A stretch of 38,030 nucleotides of DNA. Source: Candidatus Kapaibacterium sp. (GTDB lineage Bacteria > Bacteroidota > Ignavibacteria > Kapaibacteriales > WFXC01). Both the position numbers and the translations under genes were made by a program. The stretch lies in NCBI GenBank assembly GCA_026996895.1, contig JALWJX010000082.1:1-38030 (forward strand), given 5' to 3'. Below are positions 18,998 to 28,406 of this stretch, one piece after another. Below the pieces are notes generated by a model, which was not told the DNA's origin, made no database searches, and saw only the letters and a program-made list of their open reading frames with translations. Each line of letters starts with the position of its first letter. Within the stretch, counting starts at the first letter, position 1.

Positions 18998-19783
18998 TCA
19001 GAAACGCAGCCGAACTCCTATGGAGAGACTCAGCCCCCCTAAATTAAGCCGGACAGAACGCGCAGATGCCAGTGGCGATTGCGGTGGAAAGTTTCGGAAA
19101 ACAGCAGATTTTAGCGGAAGATAGCTATACGCAGCCTCGATCAAAAGCGCATGGAGCCACGAGCGGGAGGAGAACACGCGATCGAACCCAAGCGCAACCT
19201 GAGCAAAAATCTTCAGAGCCGGGACAAGTGCTTCATCGGAGAGCCGGATCCCTCCGGGATACCGCAACTGCGCAAAGGGAGAGCTGACCCCTTCGTACCA
19301 GAAACTTTTAACCGAAGCCATTCCCAATTGCGCTCCCAGGTGGGTACGAAATTGCTGCAGATGAGGCGACCATTCCACTCGCCCTGCCGCCTGGGTTACT
19401 TTGAAGGCTAAATCTTCCCAGAAAGTTCGGAACAATGTCAAACTATCGTTCTGTACAATTACCTGCTGGTGGAATTCTCGTAGCCGTACTTCGTGATAAC
19501 TGACGCTCACTCCGACCCACCACCCTGGGCTAATCTCTATCACTGTTGTACCTCCAGCAATAACGGCAGGAGCAAAGGATCGAGTCGCGCTGCCCAGCTT
19601 CTGATACTGCTGAAAAAATGCCTCATTCTGGATCGGGAACACAATACCAACAAAACCATCCAGGTAGGAAGGGGGCAGCTCCGATCGGGACTGCGCACCA
19701 AGTGGCTGCGTAGCAATCCAGAACATCCATATCCAGACAACAGCAGCCGTACGGCAAAGCGCTATGGAATCGCAAAATACCAT
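18998..19783 (-). CDS. Predicted outer-membrane beta-barrel-like protein
   Basis: 261 aa; signal peptide ending LGAQS; alternating hydrophobic strands; C-terminal LNLGGLSLSIGVRLRF ends in F. Confidence 0.6.
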   Translation of the reverse strand: MVFCDSIALCRTAAVVWIWMFWIATQPLGAQSRSELPPSYLDGFVGIVFPIQNEAFFQQYQKLGSATRSFAPAVIAGGTTVIEISPGWWVGVSVSYHEVRLREFHQQVIVQNDSLTLFRTFWEDLAFKVTQAAGRVEWSPHLQQFRTHLGAQLGMASVKSFWYEGVSSPFAQLRYPGGIRLSDEALVPALKIFAQVALGFDRVFSSRSWLHALLIEAAYSYLPLKSAVFRNFPPQSPLASARSVRLNLGGLSLSIGVRLRF

Positions 19784-19898
19784 ACGCCGTAATACGTGTT
19801 AGGCTCGATGGAAATTGGGTATGACGAGGAGGCAACCGTGGACTTGAGTGCTACGCGATAATGCAGGTGTAAGTTTCACGGGAACAGAGGACGGAATT

Positions 19899-21473
19899 AT
19901 GGCACATTCCTCAGCAATTCTCTGGGTTGATGATGAGATCGACCTTTTAAAGCCGTACATTACGCTGCTGGAGTATCGCGGCTACACCGTTGATACTGCT
20001 ACAAATGGAGAAGATGCGCTGGAGCTTTTTAAGCGGAACTCCTACCGATTGGTTTTTCTGGACGAGATGATGCTGGGACTCAGTGGGCTGGAAACCTTAG
20101 AGCGGATGAAGCAAATTGATCCATCTATCCCGGTGGTAATGGTCACCAAGAACGAAGCAGAGTCCCTGATGGAAGAAGCCTTAGGGAGGAAAATCGATGA
20201 CTACTTAACGAAACCGGTCAATCCTGCCCAGATCTTAGCTGCGTGCAAAAAATTTCTGGAGTCAGACAAGATATCGCGGGAACGCTTTACCCAGGAATAC
20301 CTGCGGGGCTTCAACGAGATTACGATGCGCCTCAGCGAAGACCTTCCGTGGAGTGAGTGGGTCGACATTTACACTCGCCTGGTGACCTGGAGTATGGAGT
20401 TAGATCGATATCCCGACTTAGGACTGGGAGAAACGCTCCAGACGCAGTGGCGAGAATGCAATGCAACATTTGCTCGCTATGTTGAGACGCACTATGAAGA
20501 ATGGCTTCATGCCCGTGAGCGGGGCGATGAGACTCCTCTGCTTTCTCCACAAATTCTCAAGCACTTTGTCGTACCGCAACTGGAGCAAGCCGACACCGTA
20601 ATATTTTTTGTCATTGACTGCATGCGCTTAGATCAATGGCTCCTGATGGAAGAGTTGCTCCGCCCGTATTTCACCATTGAGAAGTCTTACTACAGCGCCA
20701 TTCTGCCAACAGCAACCCCTTATGCACGCAATGCGCTGTTCAGTGGACTGTTTCCCCGGCAGATCCAGCGGTACTATCCGCAGTACTGGGTTGAGGATCG
20801 CTCGGATGAGCACAGCCAGAATCAATATGAGCGGGAGCTTTTGTTGAAATTCTTCGAGCGCAATCGTATCTCGCTGCCAAACAAACCTCGCTACGTCAAA
20901 ATTTACGATTCTGATTTTGGTCGAAAAGTCGAACACGAAATCCTGCAATACACACAGTCCAAGCTGACGGCAATCGTGATTAATGCCGTTGATATGATCG
21001 CCCATTCCCGCTCTGATTCCCCCATTTTGAAAGAAATCGCACCCAATGAGGCGGCATATCGCACTTTAACGCGGTCGTGGTTCCAGCATTCCAGTTTATT
21101 TGGTATGCTGCGAAAGTTAGCAACCGTTGATTCCATCCGGATCGTTATTACCTCCGATCACGGTGCCATTCGATGCATGCGAGGCGCAAAAGTCTTTGGG
21201 GATCGGGAAACCTCCACCAATCTGCGATTTAAATTTGGACGGAATGTAAACACCGATCCACGATACGCAATGATCGTAGATCAGCCAGAAAAACTCCTGT
21301 TGCCGAAGCATTCCGTAACGACCAACTACGTCATTGCCAAAGAAGACTACTACTTTGTGTACCCGACCGATTACCACCATTACCTGAACTACTACCGCGA
21401 CAGCTTCCAGCACGGGGGAATCTCGATGGAAGAAATGATCTTACCGGTCGCTATTCTAAAGCCTAAAACCTGA
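19899..21473 (+). CDS. porX: PorX-type response regulator with C-terminal PglZ (alkaline-phosphatase superfamily) domain
   Basis: ILWVDDEIDLLKPYITLLEYRGYTVDTATNGEDALELFK, VFLDEMMLGLSGLETL; PglZ features VIFFVIDCMRLDQW, LPTATPYARNALFSGLFP, ITSDHGAIR. Start at 19899 after GGACGGAATT. Confidence 0.88.
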   Translation: MAHSSAILWVDDEIDLLKPYITLLEYRGYTVDTATNGEDALELFKRNSYRLVFLDEMMLGLSGLETLERMKQIDPSIPVVMVTKNEAESLMEEALGRKIDDYLTKPVNPAQILAACKKFLESDKISRERFTQEYLRGFNEITMRLSEDLPWSEWVDIYTRLVTWSMELDRYPDLGLGETLQTQWRECNATFARYVETHYEEWLHARERGDETPLLSPQILKHFVVPQLEQADTVIFFVIDCMRLDQWLLMEELLRPYFTIEKSYYSAILPTATPYARNALFSGLFPRQIQRYYPQYWVEDRSDEHSQNQYERELLLKFFERNRISLPNKPRYVKIYDSDFGRKVEHEILQYTQSKLTAIVINAVDMIAHSRSDSPILKEIAPNEAAYRTLTRSWFQHSSLFGMLRKLATVDSIRIVITSDHGAIRCMRGAKVFGDRETSTNLRFKFGRNVNTDPRYAMIVDQPEKLLLPKHSVTTNYVIAKEDYYFVYPTDYHHYLNYYRDSFQHGGISMEEMILPVAILKPKT

Positions 21474-21551
21474 AACTTTCGTAAGTTTGTCGGATGAAAT
21501 CGTGAATAATAACGAAAAATGTTTGCTCTTGTTCAACAAATCAACGCAGCT

Positions 21552-22043
21552 ATGGAGTTGGGAACGTATACGACTCGGAGCGAAGAGGAAACGATTGAAT
21601 TGGGCAAGCAATTTGCCGCTCGACTAAAACCTGGCGATGTTGTTGCCTTATATGGGGACTTGGGGGCAGGGAAAACAGAGTTTGTCAAAGGAATCTGCGC
21701 ATACTTTCACGTTTCCCAGATCGTCAGTAGTCCAACATTTACCATCATCAACCGGTACGAAGGTGAAGATGCCGCACACCACCACGTGACATTGTACCAT
21801 ATCGATCTGTACCGCATTAAGTCGCCGAAAGAGCTGGAAGAAATTGGACTGGCTGAGTGTACTGAAGAAGAAACAGCTATCAAACTGATTGAATGGGCAG
21901 AAAAAGCAAATGGCACCTTGCCGAAGCATCATTACTCCATCCACTTCGAATTCAGTCCGGAAGACATCAACACGCGACGCATCCGCATCAGCTACGATGA
22001 AGAACCGCAGGTAGAAAGCGAGGAAGAAAAAATCCTGGTATAA
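21552..22043 (+). CDS. tsaE: tRNA threonylcarbamoyladenosine biosynthesis protein TsaE
   Basis: GDVVALYGDLGAGKTEFVKGICAYFHVSQIVSSPTFTIINRYEG, HIDLYRI, LIEWAEK. Start set to 21552; the track start is 21519. Confidence 0.92.
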   Translation: MELGTYTTRSEEETIELGKQFAARLKPGDVVALYGDLGAGKTEFVKGICAYFHVSQIVSSPTFTIINRYEGEDAAHHHVTLYHIDLYRIKSPKELEEIGLAECTEEETAIKLIEWAEKANGTLPKHHYSIHFEFSPEDINTRRIRISYDEEPQVESEEEKILV

Positions 22044-22065
22044 GGAAGTCTGGGGGTGTTGATCG

Positions 22066-24510
22066 ATGGGAAAGACAAAAACGGCGAAGACATCAAGTAA
22101 AAAGCAATCGCAGGCAAAGGCAGAAGGCGACGGGAGCATACGGCGAAAATCAACACAACTCAACTGGGCAGATCGTTTGCTTCAAAATCACTGGTTCACC
22201 CTTCTGTTTGCTCTCCCTCCTTTGCTCATTATCACGTGGATCGAAATTCCCAAAGCTGCCATCGATGAAATACCATTTCTTTTTGCTCCTCCGACCAGCA
22301 AAGTGCTCTTCGTCCTGATCTCCGCCTTCTTAGCATTTGTTGCATATAGTGCCAGAGGAAGTTACCCGTGGACGTGGATCCTGCTGGCAATTAACCCGCT
22401 ATTCATCATCAACGGCATTCACACCGTGGATTTCTACATCAAAGCAATCTGGATTTCAACGGTCATTGCCGCAACTTTAATTTTCAGCAAACGACTGACA
22501 CCGGTATCTAACACCCTGGAATTCAAGTGGCACGAACTTTTCTGGCTGGGATATCTGCTGATTGGAACGCTGGCAATGGCGTGGTCCGTAGTACCCCGCC
22601 TGGGCTTCGAGCGGTTAGTGTACCTGATGTATCCGGTTGCCGGCTATTTAATTGGACGGCGGATAAAGTTCTGGAAATCGACTGTTTTCTGGAATGTCTT
22701 TGCTGGCGTCGCTCTGGTTATCAGCATTATCGGGATGCTGCAATGGTGGGTCGGCGAAGGTTTGCTCAGTTTTAGCTGGATTATGTCTGCTGGACTGCCC
22801 TCCTCTACGCTCTCGTATCGTGCTTACGTTTCCACATACCTGGTTGTGACCCTGCCGTTTCTCCTGTGGTTTATGTTCTCCCACCACATCAAATCACCTG
22901 GCCATATGCTTTTTGCTACCCTGTCGTTCGTAACGACCTTTGTTTTCCTCATTTACTCCCGTGCCCGTTCCGGCTGGGTCGGAATCTTTATGGCGCTGGG
23001 CGTGATGTTTCTGGTGGTGATGTATCAAAAGGTTATCAAACAAAAACAGTGGACGTGGAAGCAGGTATTGATTGGAGGGCTGGGAAGTGCCGCAGTGTTT
23101 CTGATGATCTATATCATCTACGCAACTGGAAAGTTAATCAGTGTTATTATCGGCTATGGCATTATCGCCTTTGTGATGTTAGTAGTCTACCTGTATTCTG
23201 CTCAACAGTGGCGGCGGAACTGGCATATTGTTGCCGTATTAACCTTGAGTCTTACAGCAGCTTTGAGTGTCATCCCTCCAAACCAAATTCTTCTGGAGCG
23301 AGATGTCAGCGTACAAAAGTTGCGCACCACGCCAAAAGTTGATGTCGTCAGCGCTGTGTCCACAATTGAACGAATCATTCGCGGTGGTCGGAGCGACCGA
23401 TTCGATTTCTGGAATGCCTCTCGCAGAATGCTTTTTGAGAAATCGCTCCGTGGAGAGTACGAGCATCCGTTTAAAATGCCAATGTGGCTCACAGGCGCAG
23501 GAATTGGTCAGTTTCCTATCTACGTGCCGTATTATTGGGGATTGTTGCATCTCCTGGGCGCAGAAATTCACAACGATTGGGTGCAGGCATTTGTTGAAAC
23601 CGGCATTGTAGGATTACTCTTCTGGGTTAGTGTTCCGATTGCCCTCTTATTCTATGCTTTTCGCAATTCTCACAAAGGGATTATGATCGCTGCTATCGGC
23701 GGTATCTTCGCCTGGATTTTTTCGACGCAAACAGACTTCCTGACACCCCGTATTTACGGGGCGCTTTGGGTTGGGGGTATTGCCGCAATCATCTACGGAG
23801 AATCCCGGATGATGACGGTCATTCGCATCCATCTTTCCTGGTGGAAACGCGCCTATCCGGTGCTGCGCCGATTAGCAGGACTGTACTTCATCTGGCTGGC
23901 GTTCGGATACTACATTATGGCGCAAAATGACCGGTATATCTACACTGCCCTGACTCAGGGAAAGCCACCAGCCGATAAACTGGTAGATCTGCTCTTCTCG
24001 CACGAACGCTTCGGGAGTGTCTGGGATGGGATTGGTAAGTATCTGATTTTCCAGCCGATCAGCGATCTGGCGCGTGCGATTGCCCTCCAGATGCAGAAAG
24101 TACAGGATGCGCAGCAGCGAGCGGGTTTCCAGAAAATTCAGGCAAAGCTGGCAAAAGGGATCTTAGAAATGCATCCGTACAACTTCAACGCTTATGCCGT
24201 GCTCACCGATGCTGCCTTCCGGGAAGGGCGGTATAAGGAAGCACTGGAGTACAACAACAAATATCTGGAGATCAAACCAGACGATGCACAAATGTGGCTT
24301 TTCAAAAGCCAGACACTGCTGATGTTAGGCGACAGCTTAGAAGCAGCACGTGCCGCTTACAAAGGGTTGCAACTGGGTCCGGAAAATCCACAAGCATTGC
24401 AATTCTGGCAATTGCGCATTGCACCGAAATACCGGGAAATGGTGTTGCGAGAGCAGAAACAGCCAACCGGAACTGATACCGTTCGGACACCGCAGGTCGC
24501 ACAACCATAA
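22066..24510 (+). CDS. O-antigen ligase/polymerase-like (Wzy_C superfamily) membrane protein with C-terminal TPR region
   Basis: 814 aa; many TM segments; FVTTFVFLIYSRARSGWVG and GAGIGQFP...EIHNDWVQAFVETGIVGLLFW (conserved H loop); TPR-like C-terminus. Confidence 0.82.
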   Translation: MGKTKTAKTSSKKQSQAKAEGDGSIRRKSTQLNWADRLLQNHWFTLLFALPPLLIITWIEIPKAAIDEIPFLFAPPTSKVLFVLISAFLAFVAYSARGSYPWTWILLAINPLFIINGIHTVDFYIKAIWISTVIAATLIFSKRLTPVSNTLEFKWHELFWLGYLLIGTLAMAWSVVPRLGFERLVYLMYPVAGYLIGRRIKFWKSTVFWNVFAGVALVISIIGMLQWWVGEGLLSFSWIMSAGLPSSTLSYRAYVSTYLVVTLPFLLWFMFSHHIKSPGHMLFATLSFVTTFVFLIYSRARSGWVGIFMALGVMFLVVMYQKVIKQKQWTWKQVLIGGLGSAAVFLMIYIIYATGKLISVIIGYGIIAFVMLVVYLYSAQQWRRNWHIVAVLTLSLTAALSVIPPNQILLERDVSVQKLRTTPKVDVVSAVSTIERIIRGGRSDRFDFWNASRRMLFEKSLRGEYEHPFKMPMWLTGAGIGQFPIYVPYYWGLLHLLGAEIHNDWVQAFVETGIVGLLFWVSVPIALLFYAFRNSHKGIMIAAIGGIFAWIFSTQTDFLTPRIYGALWVGGIAAIIYGESRMMTVIRIHLSWWKRAYPVLRRLAGLYFIWLAFGYYIMAQNDRYIYTALTQGKPPADKLVDLLFSHERFGSVWDGIGKYLIFQPISDLARAIALQMQKVQDAQQRAGFQKIQAKLAKGILEMHPYNFNAYAVLTDAAFREGRYKEALEYNNKYLEIKPDDAQMWLFKSQTLLMLGDSLEAARAAYKGLQLGPENPQALQFWQLRIAPKYREMVLREQKQPTGTDTVRTPQVAQP

Positions 24511-24520
24511 CGCAGAACCA

Positions 24521-24994
24521 ATGCGAACGGTTGCAATTGAAAGTAACGGCTTTATCGAACGGACAGCCGTCTACATCAATGGTCAGTGTGTCGGCGGGAT
24601 CAAAGAATTGATGATTCATCTTACTGAAAATGGAGACTTTGACTCGGTAATCGTTTACAAAGGCACCGACGGTAAGGAATATTCCAAAGAATTGCTCGTC
24701 GACTACCTGGAAAACCTATTGATCCTGCCGCCCCCGTTTACTGAAGAGGAAGCCCAATCACTGAATCTGCTGGAAATCGAAACTGATGGCGACATTGAGT
24801 CAACGGTGGTTTTCTGGAATGGTGAACCATTGACCGGTATTGTGGATTTACTGATTCACATTCGAGAAAGTGGACGACCATCTTCGTGGTCGAAGCTTCT
24901 GCGGAATGATTTGGATAATTCCGATATTTTCATCGCAGAAATCACGTTCCGAGAGGAAGATGGCTCATTAACAACGGAGAAAATTTTCGGATGA
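24521..24994 (+). CDS. Hypothetical protein with internal domain duplication
   Basis: 157 aa from ATG 24521 (MRTVAIESNGFIERTAV); the two halves align (VAIESNGFIERTAVYINGQCVGGIKELMIHLTENG vs LEIETDGDIESTVVFWNGEPLTGIVDLLIHIRESG). Confidence 0.75.
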   Translation: MRTVAIESNGFIERTAVYINGQCVGGIKELMIHLTENGDFDSVIVYKGTDGKEYSKELLVDYLENLLILPPPFTEEEAQSLNLLEIETDGDIESTVVFWNGEPLTGIVDLLIHIRESGRPSSWSKLLRNDLDNSDIFIAEITFREEDGSLTTEKIFG

Positions 24995-25683
24995 AACTCC
25001 AGAAATGGATTCTGTGGTGTCTGTTGTTGGGTTTTATCTCCATCCTGATCCTGGACATTGCAGAAGCACGAAAAGGGGCACGTCGAAGCTTTGGTGGTCG
25101 GCGGAGTACTCCGATGCGAACTTGGACCAAACCCAAACCCCAGAAAATCGCTCCTGCTATACCGAAGCGTCCAGCAACCAAAGGGCTGCAACAGCCAACG
25201 CAGCAGCGGAAGGTGCAACAACCGCGCAGTAGCTTTGGTGGACAGCGCACAAAAGCTGCTTCTGCGCCCCGACAGAGGAGCATCACCAGCAGCTTCGGAG
25301 GAAAGCGATTGGAATCAGGGCAAATCTATCGCAAGCGATATGGAGTCCCCCGAAAGGTCGAACGTGTGTCTTTGCCTTCCTCAGCAGGGAAGCAGCCAGT
25401 TCAGCTTAACTACTACGGAGGAATGTCGGATCAATTTATGCTGGGATATCTGATGGGCTCTGCACCGTGGTACTGGTCTCTGCCTTTCCATCCGGCGTTT
25501 TACTACTCCCGCCCCTACATCGTTGAAAATCCAGATGGCTCGGTCGAAGTGTATCCGGGTACTTTCTCCTGGGCACGGCTTTTCCTTGTCCTTGGTGGAG
25601 CTGCCTTCGTAGGCTTCCTTATCTGGAGAATTCTCCGAGCTCGCCGGCAAACTCCTTCTGGAACCTCTTCTTTTTCAGCGTAA
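24991..25683 (+). CDS. Membrane protein with three SFGGxR motifs
   Basis: 230 aa; ATGA overlap with upstream gene; N-terminal TM/signal; Arg/Pro/Gln-rich segment with SFGGRR, SFGGQR, SFGGKR; C-terminal TM LFLVLGGAAFVGFLIWRIL. Confidence 0.75.
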   Translation: MKLQKWILWCLLLGFISILILDIAEARKGARRSFGGRRSTPMRTWTKPKPQKIAPAIPKRPATKGLQQPTQQRKVQQPRSSFGGQRTKAASAPRQRSITSSFGGKRLESGQIYRKRYGVPRKVERVSLPSSAGKQPVQLNYYGGMSDQFMLGYLMGSAPWYWSLPFHPAFYYSRPYIVENPDGSVEVYPGTFSWARLFLVLGGAAFVGFLIWRILRARRQTPSGTSSFSA

Positions 25684-25693
25684 ACGGCTTGGA

Positions 25694-26464
25694 ATGCGAA
25701 TTGGCGAATTTGAACAGGGATTGCAAAACCGCATCGCACTGGTTACAGGTGCAGCCGTTGGCAACGGCAGAGCTATGTGCGAGCGTTTAGCGCAGGAAGG
25801 TGCTCGTATTGTCATCGCAGATATTGCTGACGCTTCAGATACTGTCCGCGCTGTCGAAGCAACTGGTGGCACAGCACTGGCACTGCAAGCAGATCTGACA
25901 CAAGCGTCTCAGGTACAGAAAGTTGTCGACACCATTATGGAGCGCTATGGACGCCTGGACATCCTGGTTCACAACGTGGGAATTTACGAGGAAGAACCCT
26001 TTGAGCTTCTGAGTTTCGATCAATGGCAACGAATGCTGAATGTTACGTTGAACTCGCTCTTTCTCACCACCAAAGCGGTGTTGCCACCGATGAAAGAAAA
26101 TGGCTTTGGACGGATTATCGTGCTCTCTTCCAACACGGTGTGGTTGGGAACTCCCTACCTGGTGCACTATGTCACCTGCAAAATGGGGATGATCGGTTTC
26201 GTCCGCTCTCTGGCGGCGGAGGTGGGCAAATACGGCATCACGGTAAACGCCATTACCGTTGGACTGACAGCAACGCAAATGCCCAATTCCGACAATGAAC
26301 GCATCAGCAAATCCTTGCTGGAGCACATTTTGCCCACCCAATGTGTCCGTCGACCCGACGAACCAGAAGATGTTGCCAACATCGTCGCGTTCTTAGCACT
26401 GCCAGCGTCGGGAATGATCACAGGGCAAACGATCAATGTCGATGGCGGCATCGCCCGGCATTAG
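25694..26464 (+). CDS. Short-chain dehydrogenase/reductase (FabG-like)
   Basis: ALVTGAAVGNGRAMCERLA, LVHNVGIYEE, IVLSSN...YVTCKMGMIGFVRSLAAEVGKYGITVNAI, TGQTINVDGG. Confidence 0.9.
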   Translation: MRIGEFEQGLQNRIALVTGAAVGNGRAMCERLAQEGARIVIADIADASDTVRAVEATGGTALALQADLTQASQVQKVVDTIMERYGRLDILVHNVGIYEEEPFELLSFDQWQRMLNVTLNSLFLTTKAVLPPMKENGFGRIIVLSSNTVWLGTPYLVHYVTCKMGMIGFVRSLAAEVGKYGITVNAITVGLTATQMPNSDNERISKSLLEHILPTQCVRRPDEPEDVANIVAFLALPASGMITGQTINVDGGIARH

Positions 26465-27276
26465 GATCTTCGGTGTCTGTTCTTTCCACCTTTTGGCTGT
26501 TGCCACAAAGCCCGCGCTAAAAACAGCAAAAACTTGGTATTGGTGTACGCATACCGCTTCCACATCCGGCGCGGCTCCTGCAAGAGCCGGTAGAACCACT
26601 CTAACCCTGACCGTTGCATCCACCGGGGTGCGCGTTTAACTTTTCCTGCAACGACGTCAAAGCTACCGCCAACTCCCATTACAAAAGGGATCGATCCTAG
26701 AACGTTGCGATATTTCCACAAAAAGAGCTCCTTCTTGGGCGAACTCATTGCTACAAACAACATATCTGGATGCGTGCTGGCTATTTGTTGCGCAATAACC
26801 GGTTCCTCTTGAGGTACATAGTAGCCGTTATGCCATCCAGCGATAATCTCCGGTGAAAATCGGCTGGCATAAATATCCACCACTTTGCGGACTACCCACT
26901 CTTCCGCTCCAAAGAAAAATATTCTGTACTGCCTCCTCGCTGCCAATTTCACCAATTCTTCCATCAGATCAATGCCAGTTACGCGTTCCGGGACCGAATA
27001 CCCCATTAACCGGGCGAGCCACACCAGAGGATAACCGTCAGCGTTGACAATAGTGCTTTCACAGACAGCCCGCCGTAACTCTGGATTTTCCTGCATTGCA
27101 ACGAACTTCGCAACATTCACAGCAGCGTGCGTAATCTGATAGCGTGCCTGTATGGCTGCATCAATGAGTGCAACTGTTTCCTCCATACTCAGGGGATCGA
27201 TCGGGATTCCCCACAAGTAAATCCGTCGGGTGTGCACCTGTTCAAAGAGCTTCGTATGCTGCGTTGTTTCTGTCAT
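26461..27276 (-). CDS. WecG/TagA/CpsF family glycosyltransferase
   Basis: VNAKF-type motif (AAVNVAKFVAMQENPELRRAV), NADGYPLVWLARLMG, RVTGIDLMEEL, GVGGSFDVVAGKVKRAPRWMQRSGLEWFYRLLQEPRRMWKRY. Confidence 0.93.
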   Translation of the reverse strand: MTETTQHTKLFEQVHTRRIYLWGIPIDPLSMEETVALIDAAIQARYQITHAAVNVAKFVAMQENPELRRAVCESTIVNADGYPLVWLARLMGYSVPERVTGIDLMEELVKLAARRQYRIFFFGAEEWVVRKVVDIYASRFSPEIIAGWHNGYYVPQEEPVIAQQIASTHPDMLFVAMSSPKKELFLWKYRNVLGSIPFVMGVGGSFDVVAGKVKRAPRWMQRSGLEWFYRLLQEPRRMWKRYAYTNTKFLLFLARALWQQPKGGKNRHRRS

Positions 27277-28406
27277 AAATTTTTTTCCTGAACCTGCACC
27301 TCATTGCTCAAGAATTTCTCCACACTGGACGGTAATTGTTGCAAACGATTGCTCCATACGTACAGGATCCACCCTATGTGATAGGATCGGCATTCGGTGT
27401 TGATTTGTAACTGTTGAGCTGAAGCAAACTGTGGTGATCGGTGAAGCAGGGCATTCTTCCAGGCGCGCAGCAAACGCAGCCCTGCTTCCATCGGCTCAGC
27501 ACGGTGAATCGATCGATAGATCAAAGGAGGATTGCTCCGAAGCATCGGTGTATTTAAATCATTCTCACCCAGCAACCAGCGGAAACTCCGTTCAATTGCT
27601 AACTCAGCCTCAGCAACACCAGCATCCAGCGCAGGGAACAGAAACAACATTGCCATTGAGTCCTGATGCACACTGTAAACAGGATACCATTCCACCAGGC
27701 ATCCCCGGTATACATCATAAAACCACCCCCATTCTCCACGGTGTCCCTGCTGCTGGATCAGTCGCTTTGTGAGCTCTTCCGCAATCACCTGTACGTAGCG
27801 ATCCTGAAAAACCTTCGCATACGAAAAACTAGCACGAAGGAAGTACGTCAGTGCCCCAAACGACACAAAACGTTTCCGGTACCATTGATGCTGATGATAG
27901 GGAAACAAAGAATCTCGACAGAAAAAATCTTTGTGGATCAGCTTCCACAAAGCGTGCGCCTGCTCAGCCGCCAGTTCATATTGTGTTCGATGTGCTAAAG
28001 CGGTTATTCCCCACAACAACCAGCATAGCTCTTGAACAGGACGTTGAGCCAGCACTAAAGGATTGGTAACCGTCGGCTGGATTGTATTAAACCATTCCAG
28101 TGCTCGGTCCGGATCATAGTCTGTGAAAACCAGCAGAAGCAACCCCTGATCACCGGGATTTTCCACTGGATATGTTTGCAGAAACTTTTCAAATAAACCC
28201 GGCACATCCCAATCTTTCTGGAGAAACGACCGTGCGCGTAGCAATCCCGCATAGGTGTTCACCGTGTACCGGATTCTGAGAGGATGGGTAAAGTCATTGC
28301 GATAGTGGCCATTTTCAATCCGGGTCGAGTAAGAGAACAACCCCGTTTGAAAATCCACCATATGCCACAAAATGTTCTCGCACCACTGGAGCCATCGACT
28401 CATCAT
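27273..28406 (-). CDS. Hypothetical, predicted alpha/alpha-toroid-like protein in glycan cluster
   Basis: 377 aa, helical/aromatic-rich; motif YPVYSVHQDSMAMLFLFPAL and FRWLLGENDLNTPML; ATGA overlap with the WecG-like gene. Confidence 0.7.
   Translation of the reverse strand: MMSRWLQWCENILWHMVDFQTGLFSYSTRIENGHYRNDFTHPLRIRYTVNTYAGLLRARSFLQKDWDVPGLFEKFLQTYPVENPGDQGLLLLVFTDYDPDRALEWFNTIQPTVTNPLVLAQRPVQELCWLLWGITALAHRTQYELAAEQAHALWKLIHKDFFCRDSLFPYHQHQWYRKRFVSFGALTYFLRASFSYAKVFQDRYVQVIAEELTKRLIQQQGHRGEWGWFYDVYRGCLVEWYPVYSVHQDSMAMLFLFPALDAGVAEAELAIERSFRWLLGENDLNTPMLRSNPPLIYRSIHRAEPMEAGLRLLRAWKNALLHRSPQFASAQQLQINTECRSYHIGWILYVWSNRLQQLPSSVEKFLSNEVQVQEKNL

Noticed and set aside
24350-24520. N-terminal extension of the 24350..24994 ORF
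   Set aside because: Overlaps the TPR end of the Wzy-like CDS; ATG 24521 just after its stop gives the duplicated-domain protein.
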